64,000 bases of DNA from AP-15 sp963698995. GTDB lineage: Bacteria > Pseudomonadota > Alphaproteobacteria > ATCC43930 > CGMCC-115725. The notes beneath the pieces are model-generated. The model saw nothing but the letters and a program-made list of their open reading frames with translations. It was not told the origin of the DNA and made no database searches. Location of the stretch: the NCBI GenBank assembly GCA_963698995.1, contig CAVOTD010000031.1, positions 1-64,000 on the forward strand, written 5' to 3'. This document shows positions 18,086 to 26,875 of the stretch, piece after piece; the first letter of the stretch is position 1, and each line of letters starts with the position of its first letter. The translations under genes were made by a program, and so were the position numbers.

Positions 18086-18861
18086 TGAAAACTCCTGTCC
18101 TGGATAGGCAGGCGAGACCTCGGCCCTCAACACATGGCGCCCCACTGCTATTGACGATCTCTATCCTGGGTACCGCGCCAGCAGATGAGCCCCCGTCTCA
18201 GCGGAGTATCGCGCTGCGAGTTGCTGCTGTGGCAAGTAGCTATCCATTGGGCAGCGCAAGCGTTGTTCCGCAGCTGGAGGTAAATCGGCTGTACGCAGCC
18301 ATTGAAGGGACCGCCGATTTTGACCCGTTCCGGACATAGGTGATCGATATCGCCAGCGACCACGAGGCTTAATCACTCGGCGCCCGGGCGGCGGCATCGA
18401 TCGCGCCGCTCCCTAGCGCATCCTCGGCCTCATGCGCTCAGGGGTTGGTGGCGGCACCGCCGAGCGCGATACGTCTTTTGTTGACCGATCCGTCGCGAGG
18501 CTGAAAGCGACAGCGGCAGAAGCAATGCGAATTCGGGTAGACATCAACCAGCTTCATCTGTCGCATACCGCTTTCAGCGCCGCGCCGCGGACGTTTCTCT
18601 CTGGCCTTTTTGTGACGATGGCGGTCGCCGCCGATCAGCCCGAAATTCGACGGAATTATCCTTTTGGCAATTGCTCGATCTAACAGCGAACCCTCGGCCG
18701 CGCAACATGGTGACATTAGGTGGCAATTGCACAGGGCATATGAAGCAATCGTTTTACGCGATCCGCTCTGGCGGTGGTGTAACGGTTCGCTGGCCATTGG
18801 CTCACCAGCGGAACCACCACCGGTTGTCGGCGTTCTGATCGTAACACCTCCGGAGCAGCCG
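18086..18861. other. intergenic region upstream of stress cluster
   Basis: About 775 nt without a convincing gene on either strand. Its right end holds the EcfG-type promoter match at 18810-18834. The left part may be the residue of the element that carried the resolvase. Confidence 0.5.
18810..18834 (+). promoter_or_regulatory. EcfG-type general stress promoter (GGAAC-N16-CGTT)
   Basis: GGAAC at 18810-18814 and CGTT at 18831-18834 are separated by exactly 16 nt, which is the published alphaproteobacterial EcfG consensus. It lies 27 nt ahead of the ATG of the PPC-domain gene, leaving a short leader with the CGGAG ribosome site. By inference the PPC gene is in the general stress regulon. Confidence 0.7.
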
Positions 18862-19311
18862 ATGCAGTCTAAAGTCGTCACAGAAAACGCCGGCGAGCGC
18901 ACGTTCGTGCTGATCTTGGATCCGCGCGAGGAAGCGTTCTCGACAATTTCCATATTTGCCCAACAGGAAAGGGTGAGTGCCGCGTCAGTGACCGCGCTCG
19001 GGGCCTTCTCGAAGGCGACGGTCGGCTGGTTCGACCTTGAAAACAAGACCTACCGCAAGATCCCTGTGGACCAGCAATGCGAGGTGTTGAGCGGCATTGG
19101 CGACATCGCACTGGGTGATGACGGCAAGCCCAGCCTGCACATACACGTCGTGCTCGGGCTAAGCGACGGATCGACGCGCGGTGGTCATCTGCTCGATGGT
19201 TTGGTGCAGCCCACGCTCGAAGTGACCTTGGTCGAGATGCCGGCCCACTTGCGCCGCAGGAAGCGCCCCGAATTGGGGATAGCATTGATTGACCTTGCGG
19301 CGTCGGCCTAA
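18862..19311 (+). CDS. PPC-domain (DUF296) DNA-binding-like protein
   Basis: A 149-aa protein from ATG 18862, with CGGAG 7 nt upstream; the frame is open further back but that part is the promoter region. The PPC/DUF296 pattern is clear: FVLILDPREEAFSTISIFA, VSAASVTALGAFSKATVGWF, the conserved ISGIGDI-like LSGIGDIALGDDGKPSLHIH, then GGHLLDGLVQPTLEVTLVEM. Bacterial PPC proteins form trimers and are of unclear function; plant homologues bind DNA through an added AT-hook, absent here. Its promoter match and neighbours (DUF3175, bacterioferritin, SDR) suggest a stress-related module. The gene end overlaps the convergent DUF3175 gene by 4 nt. Confidence 0.85.
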   Translation: MQSKVVTENAGERTFVLILDPREEAFSTISIFAQQERVSAASVTALGAFSKATVGWFDLENKTYRKIPVDQQCEVLSGIGDIALGDDGKPSLHIHVVLGLSDGSTRGGHLLDGLVQPTLEVTLVEMPAHLRRRKRPELGIALIDLAASA

Positions 19312-19604
19312 TTCGCCGCGGCGCGCCCGAACTGGCGGCGCAGTTCAGTCTCGGCAGTCTCAAGCGTCCGCTTCTGCGCTGCGGACAAATTCTTACGGGC
19401 GCGGTTGATATAAAAATTTAGCATCGACATTGCCGATTGGAGCGGGCTCGCTTTGCGACGCCGACTACGCAATGCCGACCGTTTGAGAGAGGCGGCGATG
19501 CGCTTAGAGTCATGCGCACGGAACACTCGCGGTTCTAGGTCGAGCGCCTCGCTCGTCTCGGTGACCTTTGCCGACCATTTGCGTGTGCGTCGTGTCCGCG
19601 CCAT
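19308..19604 (-). CDS. DUF3175 family protein
   Basis: Intact 98-aa basic protein. The order RKWSAKVTETSEALDLEPRVF, IAASLKRSALRSRRRKASP, QSAMSMLNFYINRARKNLS and KRTLETAETELRRQFG is the DUF3175 signature. Function unknown; relatives are found with stress and plasmid-borne genes in alpha- and betaproteobacteria. It is convergent with the PPC gene and divergent from the bacterioferritin gene. No membrane segment or signal. Confidence 0.85.
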   Translation of the reverse strand: MARTRRTRKWSAKVTETSEALDLEPRVFRAHDSKRIAASLKRSALRSRRRKASPLQSAMSMLNFYINRARKNLSAAQKRTLETAETELRRQFGRAAAN

Positions 19605-19739
19605 GCGGTCTATTCCAATTCTGTCTAGTTAAAAACCGCATTCCACCACGCCCCGGTCCCGACATGGCTCGCCTGGAACGAACCCATGCCGCAGAGGGTT
19701 TAGAGCGTGAAGCCGGCAATTGCAGAGGGCATTTGGAAA

Positions 19740-20210
19740 ATGGCTGAGTTGGACAAACAGAGAGTGCTCGATCTCCTGAACCGTATTCTTGAGGCGGAGC
19801 TGGCGGGAGTGGTTCGATACACTCATTATTCGTTTCTGGTATTTGGACACAATCGAATCCCGATAGTCTCGTGGATGCGCGAGCAGGCGGCCGAGTTGCT
19901 GACCCACGCACAGCAAGCGGGTGAAATGATCACGTTCCTCGGGGAATATCCGTCCTTAAAGATTGGCCCCTTGCTCGACACCCACAAGCACGACGTCGAT
20001 GCGATCATGCGGGAGTCGCTGAACACCGAGGCGAAGGCGCTCGGCCTTTATCGAGGGCAGCTCCAATGCGCAGAAGGGCGTTCGGTGATCATCGAAGAAT
20101 ACGCCAGACAGATGGTTTACGCCGAAGAATTGCATGCCGGCGAGGTCGATAAAATGCTCCGCAAGCCGGGCGAAGTTGCTGCCTTCCGCCCCTCTCGAGG
20201 GGCGGCCTGA
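19740..20210 (+). CDS. bacterioferritin/ferritin-like protein
   Basis: A 156-aa four-helix ferritin-like protein. Start taken at ATG 19740 (MAELDKQRVLDLLNRILEAE); an in-frame GTG 33 nt earlier is less likely. Iron-ligand type residues are present: the first helix ends LNRILEAELAGVVRYTHYSF, the second has LLTHAQQAGEMITFLGEYPS, the third LNTEAKALGLYRGQLQ and the fourth EEYARQMVYAEELHAGEVDKM. It would oxidise and store iron or remove it under oxidative stress. A weaker GGAAC-like element lies at 19675. It is followed by the SDR gene after 26 nt. Confidence 0.85.
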   Translation: MAELDKQRVLDLLNRILEAELAGVVRYTHYSFLVFGHNRIPIVSWMREQAAELLTHAQQAGEMITFLGEYPSLKIGPLLDTHKHDVDAIMRESLNTEAKALGLYRGQLQCAEGRSVIIEEYARQMVYAEELHAGEVDKMLRKPGEVAAFRPSRGAA

Positions 20211-20236
20211 GGGTAACCAGGCTACGCCGACGAGCA

Positions 20237-21232
20237 ATGATCGTCGTCGTTACCGGTGCCAGCGCCGGGGTGGGGCGGGCGACGGCACTGGAGTTCGCCC
20301 GGCAAGGTTGCCACGTCGCAATCCTTGCGCGCAACGCGGCTCGGCTTGGGGCAGCGGGTGAAGAAATACGTCGTTATGGCGTCAGGGCTCTCCCGATCGT
20401 CACCGATGTGGCTGAGGCCGAAGCGGTCGAGGCGGCGGCGGGCCGCATCGAAAAGGAACTCGGTCCGATCGACGTCTGGGTCAACAACGCGATGGCGACC
20501 ATCTTCGCTCCGATCCACCGCATCACCTCGGAGGAATTCCGCCGCGGGACGGCAGTGACCTATCTCGGACAGGTTCACGGCACAATGGCGGCGCTGGAGC
20601 GCATGCGGCAGCGCAACCGGGGTACGATCATAAATGTCGGCTCAGCCCTTGCCTATCGAGCGATCCCACTGCAATCGGTCTATTGTGGCGCCAAATTTGC
20701 GGTGCGGGGGTTCACTGACGCGGTTCGCACCGAACTGATGCATGACGGCAGCGCGGTACAGCTGGTCATGGTTCATCTGCCGGCGGTCAACACGCCACAG
20801 TTTGATTGGGCGCTCAATAAGACCGGAAGGCGGCCGCAGCCGGTCCCGCCGATCTATCAGCCGGAGGTTCCCGCGCGCGCGATCGTCGCGGCCGCGCTGC
20901 ATCCCGACCGACGCGAGGTCTGGGTCGGATTTCCAACGGTAAAAGCGATTGTCGCCAACAAACTGGCGCCCGGGCTGCTCGACCGCTATCTCGGCAGGAA
21001 CGGGTACAGAGGCCAGTTGACCGAAGAGCCGGTTCCCCTCGACGCGCCAGCCAACCTATTCACAACGGCGGACGGCGATTACGGCGCACATGGCCGCTTC
21101 GACGATCGAGCGCGGGCCGTCTCACTGCAAGCGATCGCGGACCGCCATCGCGGCGCGGTAGCGCTCGGCCTTCTCGGTCTTGGTGTCGGCCTCCTGACGT
21201 TGCTCGCTTGGCCGCGTCAAGCCGGCGCGTAA
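20237..21232 (+). CDS. SDR family oxidoreductase with C-terminal membrane anchor
   Basis: Intact 331-aa classical short-chain dehydrogenase. The cofactor motif is VTGASAGVGRATALEFA, the structural motif VNNAMATIF, the catalytic serine lies in INVGSALAYR and the active site is Y-C-G-A-K near residue 150. The core ends around 250; the tail has a hydrophobic helix (GAVALGLLGLGVGLLTLLAWP) that would anchor it to the membrane. Substrate unknown; this SDR subgroup with a C-terminal helix is frequent near stress genes in alphaproteobacteria. The 3' end overlaps the convergent coxD gene by 16 nt. Confidence 0.85.
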   Translation: MIVVVTGASAGVGRATALEFARQGCHVAILARNAARLGAAGEEIRRYGVRALPIVTDVAEAEAVEAAAGRIEKELGPIDVWVNNAMATIFAPIHRITSEEFRRGTAVTYLGQVHGTMAALERMRQRNRGTIINVGSALAYRAIPLQSVYCGAKFAVRGFTDAVRTELMHDGSAVQLVMVHLPAVNTPQFDWALNKTGRRPQPVPPIYQPEVPARAIVAAALHPDRREVWVGFPTVKAIVANKLAPGLLDRYLGRNGYRGQLTEEPVPLDAPANLFTTADGDYGAHGRFDDRARAVSLQAIADRHRGAVALGLLGLGVGLLTLLAWPRQAGA

Positions 21233-21501
21233 CTGTAGCGTGTCAGGTAATCCGCCGCGGTCAGGAAGAACAGGATCCATAGCCAGAAGAAGCCGGCTCC
21301 GGCGAACACCCAGAACAAGGAAGCGCCGCGGTCGAGCTCCATGAATACGGCGAGGACGATCAGCGCCATCACCGCGGCCACCAGCCCGTGCACAACGGGC
21401 GCCAGCGAGCCGAGATTGGCAAAAGCAAGGCCAATATTGCCCGCCAACATCATAAGCAGCGTAAGCCAGAGGACGACAAGGCGAACGGGGGGCCGGCGCA
21501 C
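21217..21501 (-). CDS. coxD: cytochrome c oxidase subunit IV family protein
   Basis: A 94-aa protein with three predicted membrane helices (VLWLTLLMMLAGNIGLAFA, a middle helix around MALIVLAVFMELD, and FWLWILFFLTAADYL). Length, helix count and position directly after subunit III identify it as the small subunit IV of a bacterial haem-copper oxidase. GTG start follows the coxC stop with no gap. It ends the leftward act-cox operon. Confidence 0.8.
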   Translation of the reverse strand: MRRPPVRLVVLWLTLLMMLAGNIGLAFANLGSLAPVVHGLVAAVMALIVLAVFMELDRGASLFWVFAGAGFFWLWILFFLTAADYLTRYSYAPA

Positions 21502-22143
21502 CTACAGGCTCCGTCCCGGTAGGTAGATCAGCCCGAATAGGAAGATCCAGACGATATCGACAAAATGCCAGTAGAGGCTGACGACGCGGATCGGCGCGTG
21601 ATAGGCGAGAGAGAATTCGCTGCGATTGGCCCGGCAGGCGACGTATGCGACCGCCGCGATCCCGACCAGCAGATGGAGGGCATGAATGCCGGTCATCAGC
21701 CAGTAAAGGAAATAGAACACTTCGCCCACCCGTGTCTGGCTGATGTCCAGCGCAAAGGACGGGCCGGGCCACAAGTGTTCGCCGATCTCCTGCGCGTACT
21801 CGACCCCTTTGAGAATGATGAAGATAACGCCGAGTCCGGCCACCAGCCACATCAGCTGACCGCTCGGCCGGATCGCGCCGGCGCGAGCGGCGAGCGAGGC
21901 CCAGGACATAAAGAAGCTCGAGGTCAGCAGCACCGCGGTGTTGACGCTGCCGATGACAAGCTTGGTGTGGCGCGCCGCCTCGGCCACCCCGGCTGGATGC
22001 AGGTAGCGATAGAAGCTGTAGGCGGCGAACAGCCCGCCGAGAAACAGCACCTCAGTCGCGATAAAACCCCAGATGCCGAGCTCGGCCGTTTCGCTCTGAT
22101 GCGCGAGGTCGACATATTGCGGCTGCAGCACGCTATACGACAT
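21502..22143 (-). CDS. coxC: cytochrome c oxidase subunit III
   Basis: A 213-aa membrane protein from ATG 22143. Typical subunit III motifs are LGIWGFIATEVLFLGGLFAA, the helix SVNTAVLLTSSFFMSWA, the helix LGVIFIILKGVEYAQE, and FYFLYWLMTGIHALHLLVG. The C-terminal SLYWHFVDIVWIFLFGLIYL is the family signature. Five membrane helices are expected. It stabilises subunit I during turnover. The frame is open well beyond the start, but those codons lie within coxA. Two nt separate it from coxA. Confidence 0.92.
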   Translation of the reverse strand: MSYSVLQPQYVDLAHQSETAELGIWGFIATEVLFLGGLFAAYSFYRYLHPAGVAEAARHTKLVIGSVNTAVLLTSSFFMSWASLAARAGAIRPSGQLMWLVAGLGVIFIILKGVEYAQEIGEHLWPGPSFALDISQTRVGEVFYFLYWLMTGIHALHLLVGIAAVAYVACRANRSEFSLAYHAPIRVVSLYWHFVDIVWIFLFGLIYLPGRSL

Positions 22144-22145
22144 GC

Positions 22146-23768
22146 CTATGCCGCCGGTTCGGGATAGTCGTAGGGCGGACCGGTAACGATTGGGGTGCGG
22201 ACGAAATTCTCGGTTGGCGGAGGTGACGGGGTCTGCCACTCGAGCCCAGTCGCCCGCCACGGATTGGCCGGCGCGCGCTCGCCGCGTTTGAGAGACCAAG
22301 CCAAATAGAACAGCGGCAACAGATAGGCGGCGGCAAGAATCGACGAGCCGGCCGAGCTCAGCACGTTCCAAACCTGAAACGCGGGCGGATAGGAATAATA
22401 ACGCCGCGGCATGCCGAGATAGCCGAGGATGAATTGCGGAAAGAAAGTCAGGTTGAAACCGAAAAAGATCAGCACCGCAGCAAACCGTGCCCAGCTTTCC
22501 GGGTAAAGGCGGCCGGTGATCTTTGGCCACCAATAGTGCAGCGCAGCGAAATAGGCGCTGACCATCCCGCCGACCATGATGTAGTGGAAATGGGCGACGA
22601 CGAAATAGGTCGCCGTCGCGTGCACGTCAAAGGCCAGGGTCGCAAGGAACAGCCCGGTCAGTCCGCCGATCGTGAACAACAGGATGAAGCCGAGCGCATA
22701 AATCATCGGCGCCTCGAACGAGATCGTGCCTTTGTGCAAGGTCGCCAGCCAGTTGAACACCTTGATCGCGGAAGGCACCGCGACGATGAAACTGAGAAAC
22801 GAGAAGACCAGCGCCGCATAGACGCTCTCGCCGGCAACGAACATGTGATGGCCCCAGACGAGAAAGCCGATCACTGCGATCGCCACCGACGACCAGGCGA
22901 TGAACTCGTAACCGAAGATTCGGTTACGAGAGAAGACCGGAATGATCTCGCTGACGACCCCCATTCCCGGCAAGATCATTATGTAGACCGCCGGGTGCGA
23001 GTAGAACCAGAACATGTGCTGGAACAACAAGGGGTCCCCGCCATGGGTCGGGTCGAAGACGCCGATGCCCCACAGGTGCTCGGCAGCTACTAAGAGCAAG
23101 GTGATGGCCAACACTGGGGTCGCCAGCATCAGGATCACCGAGGTCGCGTAGGTCGACCAGCAGAAAATCGGCAAGCGATACCAGGTCAGCCCGGGCGCTC
23201 GCAGGCGGTGGATCGTCACGACAAAATTGAGCCCGGTCAGGATCGAGGAGAAACCGTTGACGAAGATGCCGAGCAAGACAACGACGAGGGCGCCGCTCGC
23301 ATAGCCGCTCGACAATGGCTCGTAGAAAGTCCAGCCAGTGTCGACGCTGCCGCCGATCAGCCCGGCCAACACGATTAGTCCCGACGCGACAAACAGGTAC
23401 CAGCTCAACAGATTGAGCCGCGGAAAAGCAAGGTCGCGCGCTCCCAGCATCAGCGGCAGCATGAAATTGCCGAAGGTCGTCGGGATCGACGGGACCAGGA
23501 ACAGCCACACCATCACGACGCCGTGCAGGGTGAAAGTACGGTTGTAGGTCTCGGCATCCAGCAAGGTGCCTTGTGGTGTCAGCAGGTTGAGCCTGATCAG
23601 CCCGGCCGCCGCACCGCCGATGAAGAAAAAGATCGTGATCGAGATCGCATAGAGCACCGCTATGCGTTTGTGGTCGCGGGTCAGCAGCCACGAGGCGAGG
23701 GAGGTGCCGTCGGTCAGATAGCTGTCGTTCCTGGCGGGCACGACCTCGGCAATCGTTGCGGCGGTCAT
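22146..23768 (-). CDS. coxA: cytochrome c oxidase subunit I, A2-type (caa3)
   Basis: Intact 540-aa catalytic subunit with 12 predicted helices. It binds haem a and the haem a3-CuB centre and reduces O2 to water while pumping protons. Haem a ligand region FTLHGVVMVWLF, the CuB motif HPAVY with crosslinked His-Tyr, the CuB pair in VWGHHMF and the haem region TYFVVAHFHYIMVGG are all present. In helix VI the sequence is YSHPAVYIMILP: the glutamate of A1 oxidases (HPEVY) is replaced and the Tyr-Ser pair of A2 oxidases is present. This agrees with the cytochrome c domain on subunit II, so it is a caa3 oxidase. Its ATG overlaps the coxB stop by 4 nt. Confidence 0.95.
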   Translation of the reverse strand: MTAATIAEVVPARNDSYLTDGTSLASWLLTRDHKRIAVLYAISITIFFFIGGAAAGLIRLNLLTPQGTLLDAETYNRTFTLHGVVMVWLFLVPSIPTTFGNFMLPLMLGARDLAFPRLNLLSWYLFVASGLIVLAGLIGGSVDTGWTFYEPLSSGYASGALVVVLLGIFVNGFSSILTGLNFVVTIHRLRAPGLTWYRLPIFCWSTYATSVILMLATPVLAITLLLVAAEHLWGIGVFDPTHGGDPLLFQHMFWFYSHPAVYIMILPGMGVVSEIIPVFSRNRIFGYEFIAWSSVAIAVIGFLVWGHHMFVAGESVYAALVFSFLSFIVAVPSAIKVFNWLATLHKGTISFEAPMIYALGFILLFTIGGLTGLFLATLAFDVHATATYFVVAHFHYIMVGGMVSAYFAALHYWWPKITGRLYPESWARFAAVLIFFGFNLTFFPQFILGYLGMPRRYYSYPPAFQVWNVLSSAGSSILAAAYLLPLFYLAWSLKRGERAPANPWRATGLEWQTPSPPPTENFVRTPIVTGPPYDYPEPAA

Positions 23769-24706
23769 TGGTGCACGTCTCCGGCGGCCAGTGATTTTAT
23801 GTAGGCCACCAGCGATGCGACCTGTTCCTCGTCGATCTGGCCGGCAAAGGAGGGCATGATCGCGGCGTATCCGGCCGGCGGCCGCTTCTGCGGCTCGAGA
23901 ATCGCATCACGAATGAAGCCGTCATCGGCAATCGCGGTTCCGCCGCTGCGCAATGCCACCGAGCGGCCGTAGAGCCCGGCCAGCGACGGCGTATGGACAT
24001 GAGCCCCTTCACCATGGCATCCCGAGCAGCCGAGGCGGCGATAAAGGGCACCCCCCTCAGCGGCCAATGTGCCGCCGGTCGCATTGGCGGCGAGCCATTG
24101 CTGGAATTCACCCGCGGCCAAGACGGTCACGCTGCCCCCCATCTCGGCATGCTCAGTGCCGCAGAATTGCGAGCAAAACAGGTGGTAGGTGCCGGTCCGG
24201 CTCGGGTTGAACCAAAGGCTGACGTACCGACCCGGCACCACGTCCTGCTTGAGCCGGAAGGCCGGCACGAAAAAACCGTGGATCACGTCCTGCGAGGTCA
24301 TTACCAGGCGCACCGGGCGGTCGACCGCCACATGCAGCGCGTTGATCTCGCGCTGGCCCCCCGAATGCTCGACCTTCCACATCCACTGCTTGCCGACGAC
24401 GAAGATATCGCCGGCACCGGCGGGCGGGTGGTGCTCGCGCAGATAGAGATCGGCGCCCCACGCGTAGAGGCCGATAAAAATCACCAGGGATGCCGAGGTC
24501 CAGCCGATCTCCCAATGCCAGGACTTCCCCGCGCGATGGCCGCGATCGGCGGTGGTGCCTCTGCGATAGCGGGTGCAGAACCGCAGCATCAGCAGCACGA
24601 CCAGCGCCAGCACCGCGACGCTGATCGCCAACAGCGCTGCGAACAGGATATCGAATTCGTTTGCGACGGTGCTGGCGCTCGCGGGCAGAAACGGTATACC
24701 GCCCAT
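23765..24706 (-). CDS. coxB: cytochrome c oxidase subunit II with fused cytochrome c domain
   Basis: A 313-aa subunit II from ATG 24706, which overlaps the last base of the SCO stop. Two N-terminal helices (FDILFAALLAISVAVLALVV and the WTSASLVIFIGLYAWG region) anchor a periplasmic CuA domain with KQWMWK and the CuA ligands FCSQFCGTEHAEM (C-x3-C-x3-H-x2-M). The C-terminal 100 residues form a class I cytochrome c with CSGCH and distal methionine in AIMPSF. It accepts electrons and delivers them to CoxA. The open frame extends 120 codons upstream but there it crosses the SCO gene, whose own third segment lies in a different frame. Confidence 0.93.
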   Translation of the reverse strand: MGGIPFLPASASTVANEFDILFAALLAISVAVLALVVLLMLRFCTRYRRGTTADRGHRAGKSWHWEIGWTSASLVIFIGLYAWGADLYLREHHPPAGAGDIFVVGKQWMWKVEHSGGQREINALHVAVDRPVRLVMTSQDVIHGFFVPAFRLKQDVVPGRYVSLWFNPSRTGTYHLFCSQFCGTEHAEMGGSVTVLAAGEFQQWLAANATGGTLAAEGGALYRRLGCSGCHGEGAHVHTPSLAGLYGRSVALRSGGTAIADDGFIRDAILEPQKRPPAGYAAIMPSFAGQIDEEQVASLVAYIKSLAAGDVHQ

Positions 24707-25481
24707 CACGCCGCCCGCCGCGTCGCCAGCGCGATTACGCCGCCGACCGCCAGCACGGTCGTCACCCCGACGATTTCGAGCAGCCGGCCAATGGCGAGAT
24801 TGTATTGACCGGTCTTCGGGTCGTAGCAGTAGCAGAACAGCAACGCCTGCTCGGCCGGAGCTGCGATCCGGCGCCCCGCAGCCTCGATCAGCGCCAACCG
24901 CAGGTCGAGCGGCCGCCAGTCGAGACCCAAGCAGATAGCGCGATACCGTACCATCCGGTGTGGCGACGACGAAGCCAGCCGGGTGGGCATACTGGCCGGT
25001 CGCGGGGTCACGCCGATATGGGAAGCCGGCCACGTCGGCAACCCGGCGGATTTCGGCCTCGTCGCCGGTTAGCACGCTTCATCCCCGAGCGATCGGCGTC
25101 GTGCGCATGGGCGAAGGCGGTCGCCTGTTGCGGCGTCGTTGCCGGGTCGATGTCGATCGCGACGAGCCGGTAGTCGCGTTCGGGTCTCAACGGGAGCGCG
25201 GCGAGCGGCTCAGTGACTTGGTCGAGCATGACCCCGCACAAGGTCGTGCACCGGGCATATTCGAAATCGAGCAATACTGGAGGGCCGCCGAATAGGTCGC
25301 CGAGCCGCAGTGGGCTGCCGTCCGAGGCACGTAGTCGAACATCGAGTGGCAACTTGGCGCCGGGATGCTGCGCGAACGCAAAATCGGCGAATGCGGTTGC
25401 CGGGATGCTTGATCGCGGTGCCCCTGCGGCCGGCGATACAGCGAGCACGGCCAGAGCCAGAAGGAAGGCGCGGGGCGTCAC
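24706..25481 (-). pseudogene. SCO1/SenC-type copper chaperone, two frameshifts
   Basis: SCO proteins deliver copper to the CuA site of subunit II. GTG 25481 begins TPRAFLLALAVLAVSPAAG (signal peptide) and the thioredoxin-like domain has the copper motif FEYARCTTLCGVM (C-x3-C). The frame changes near 25085, continuing LTGDEAEIRRVADVAGF and the copper histidine in ATGQYAHPAGFVV, and again near 24925, giving LDWRPLDLRLALIEAA and a C-terminal membrane helix VGVTTVLAVGGVIALA. Each shift is repaired by dropping one base. The unusual C-terminal CYCYDPKTGQYN segment and helix are common in SCO proteins of act-cox operons. Start overlaps the upstream stop by 4 nt. Confidence 0.85.
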
Positions 25482-25842
25482 TCGGCGTCCCTCGGCCAGT
25501 CTGTGATGCCTGCGGCGGCGACATCGCGCATCGCCTCGTCGATCGGGATGCGCACGATGCGCCGCTGCTTGTCGACCCAGCCGTAGCCGGCGAGCTGCCG
25601 TTCTTCCGCAGCGCGATAGGCGGCAAGATCGGCCGCCGGATCGATCTGCAGGCGCGGCGGGCGGTCGCGCCGCGCGGCGCGGCGCTTGGCCCGTGCAGCG
25701 CATTCGGATAAACGAAACTCAACACGACGGACGACAGCACGACAAACGCCACAACGCCGGCTGCGAGGATGGCGATCAGCCAGAGCGGCGCGTCGCGGCG
25801 CTCGACGGCAACATCTTCGTTGTGAACGGAGGTGTCGGACAC
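25478..25842 (-). pseudogene. small act-cox operon membrane protein, one frameshift
   Basis: ATG 25842 opens SDTSVHNEDVAVERRDAPLW and a membrane helix (LIAILAAGVVAFVVLSSVV). Near 25665 the frame changes in a GC-rich stretch; the second half reads PPRLQIDPAADLAAYRAAEE, GYGWVDKQRRIVRIPIDEAM and ITDWPRDAE. Proteins with exactly this one-helix plus IDPAADL/YGWVD layout recur between actF and SCO in alternative complex III operons; their role is unknown but assembly is likely. A one-base loss or two-base gain is needed to restore the frame. Confidence 0.6.
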
Positions 25843-25851
25843 GACGCCGCG

Positions 25852-26875
25852 CTACGGCGATGAAGTGGCGGGGCCGAGTTGGCGTCCGATGACGAACAGG
25901 ACGCATCCGCCGATCGCGACGAATGCGAGTGGCTCGGTCCAGCTGAACGGCCGGCTGAAATCCGGGACCGTCAGCCACCAGGTCTCGCCCAGATGTGCTG
26001 CCACGACCGCCAGTGCCGCAGCGAGCACCGCGACCGGTGAGTGGCGCAGGGGCTGCCACAACAGGATCAAGAACGGCGCCGCGAATTCGGCCGACACGAC
26101 CAGCAGAACGAGGACAAACCAGCCGCCCGCGATGCGGCGTAGATACCAGTGGATCTCGCCGGCGAGATCGGATTCCCAGATCACGATCAGCTGGACCGTC
26201 GACAAATAGGCCCACAACATGATCAGCGCGAGCATAATGCGAGCGAGTGTATCGAGCCGCTCGCCGGCCGGCGCCGCGGCGGATGGCAATCGCCGTTGCG
26301 ACGGCGATCGCGCTCAATACCCAGCCTGCGGTGACCAGGAGGCCGAAGATCGTCGACGTCCACCGCGGCTCCAGGGTCATGACCCAGTCGAAGGCCGCCA
26401 GGGTGGTCGTCGCAAAGAGCACGATCAGGGCAGGCCAGGCCAAACCCGGCGGCAACTGCCCGTTAGGCCGCCGCCACCGCTCTGCGCCAAAGGCAATCGC
26501 GTTCCACAGAGCGATATAGAGAACCGCCCGCGCGGCGAAAAACGGGAAGTAGAGCCAGCCAGGGCTAGTCCCGCCGACCCAGGGATAAATCTGCCGTGCG
26601 CAGATAAGGATGGGAATCAGGAAAAGCGTCAGGAGCGGTGTCGTCCGCGCCATCGCCGCGGTCGCCGGACGCAGCGTCAGACCCCAACTGCCGCCGGTCA
26701 GCCCATGCACCAGAATCGCGAACAACGCGCCGACCGGTAACCCTACCCAGAACAGGTAGGCCGCGAGCCAGGCCTGCGCCGCAGTCGGCCGGTACCAAAT
26801 CGCGACGACAACAAGCAGCACGCCGGCGGCAGCAGCGGTTGCGAGGCAGATCTCGGGCCGGGTCGGGCGTCTCAT
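25852..26875 (-). pseudogene. actF: alternative complex III subunit ActF, one frameshift
   Basis: ActF is a polytopic membrane subunit of alternative complex III, a menaquinol/ubiquinol:cytochrome c or oxidase oxidoreductase. The N-terminal two thirds have helices such as PEICLATAAAAGVLLVVVA, GLPVGALFAILVHGLTGG and LLTLFLIPILICARQIYPW; after WVLSAIAVATAIAIRRG the frame shifts near 26280 and continues ERLDTLARIMLALIMLWAYL, YLRRIAGGWFVLVLLVVSAE and HLGETWWLTVPDF. Deleting one base joins the parts into about 340 aa. Overlaps actE by 4 nt on the same strand. Confidence 0.8.
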
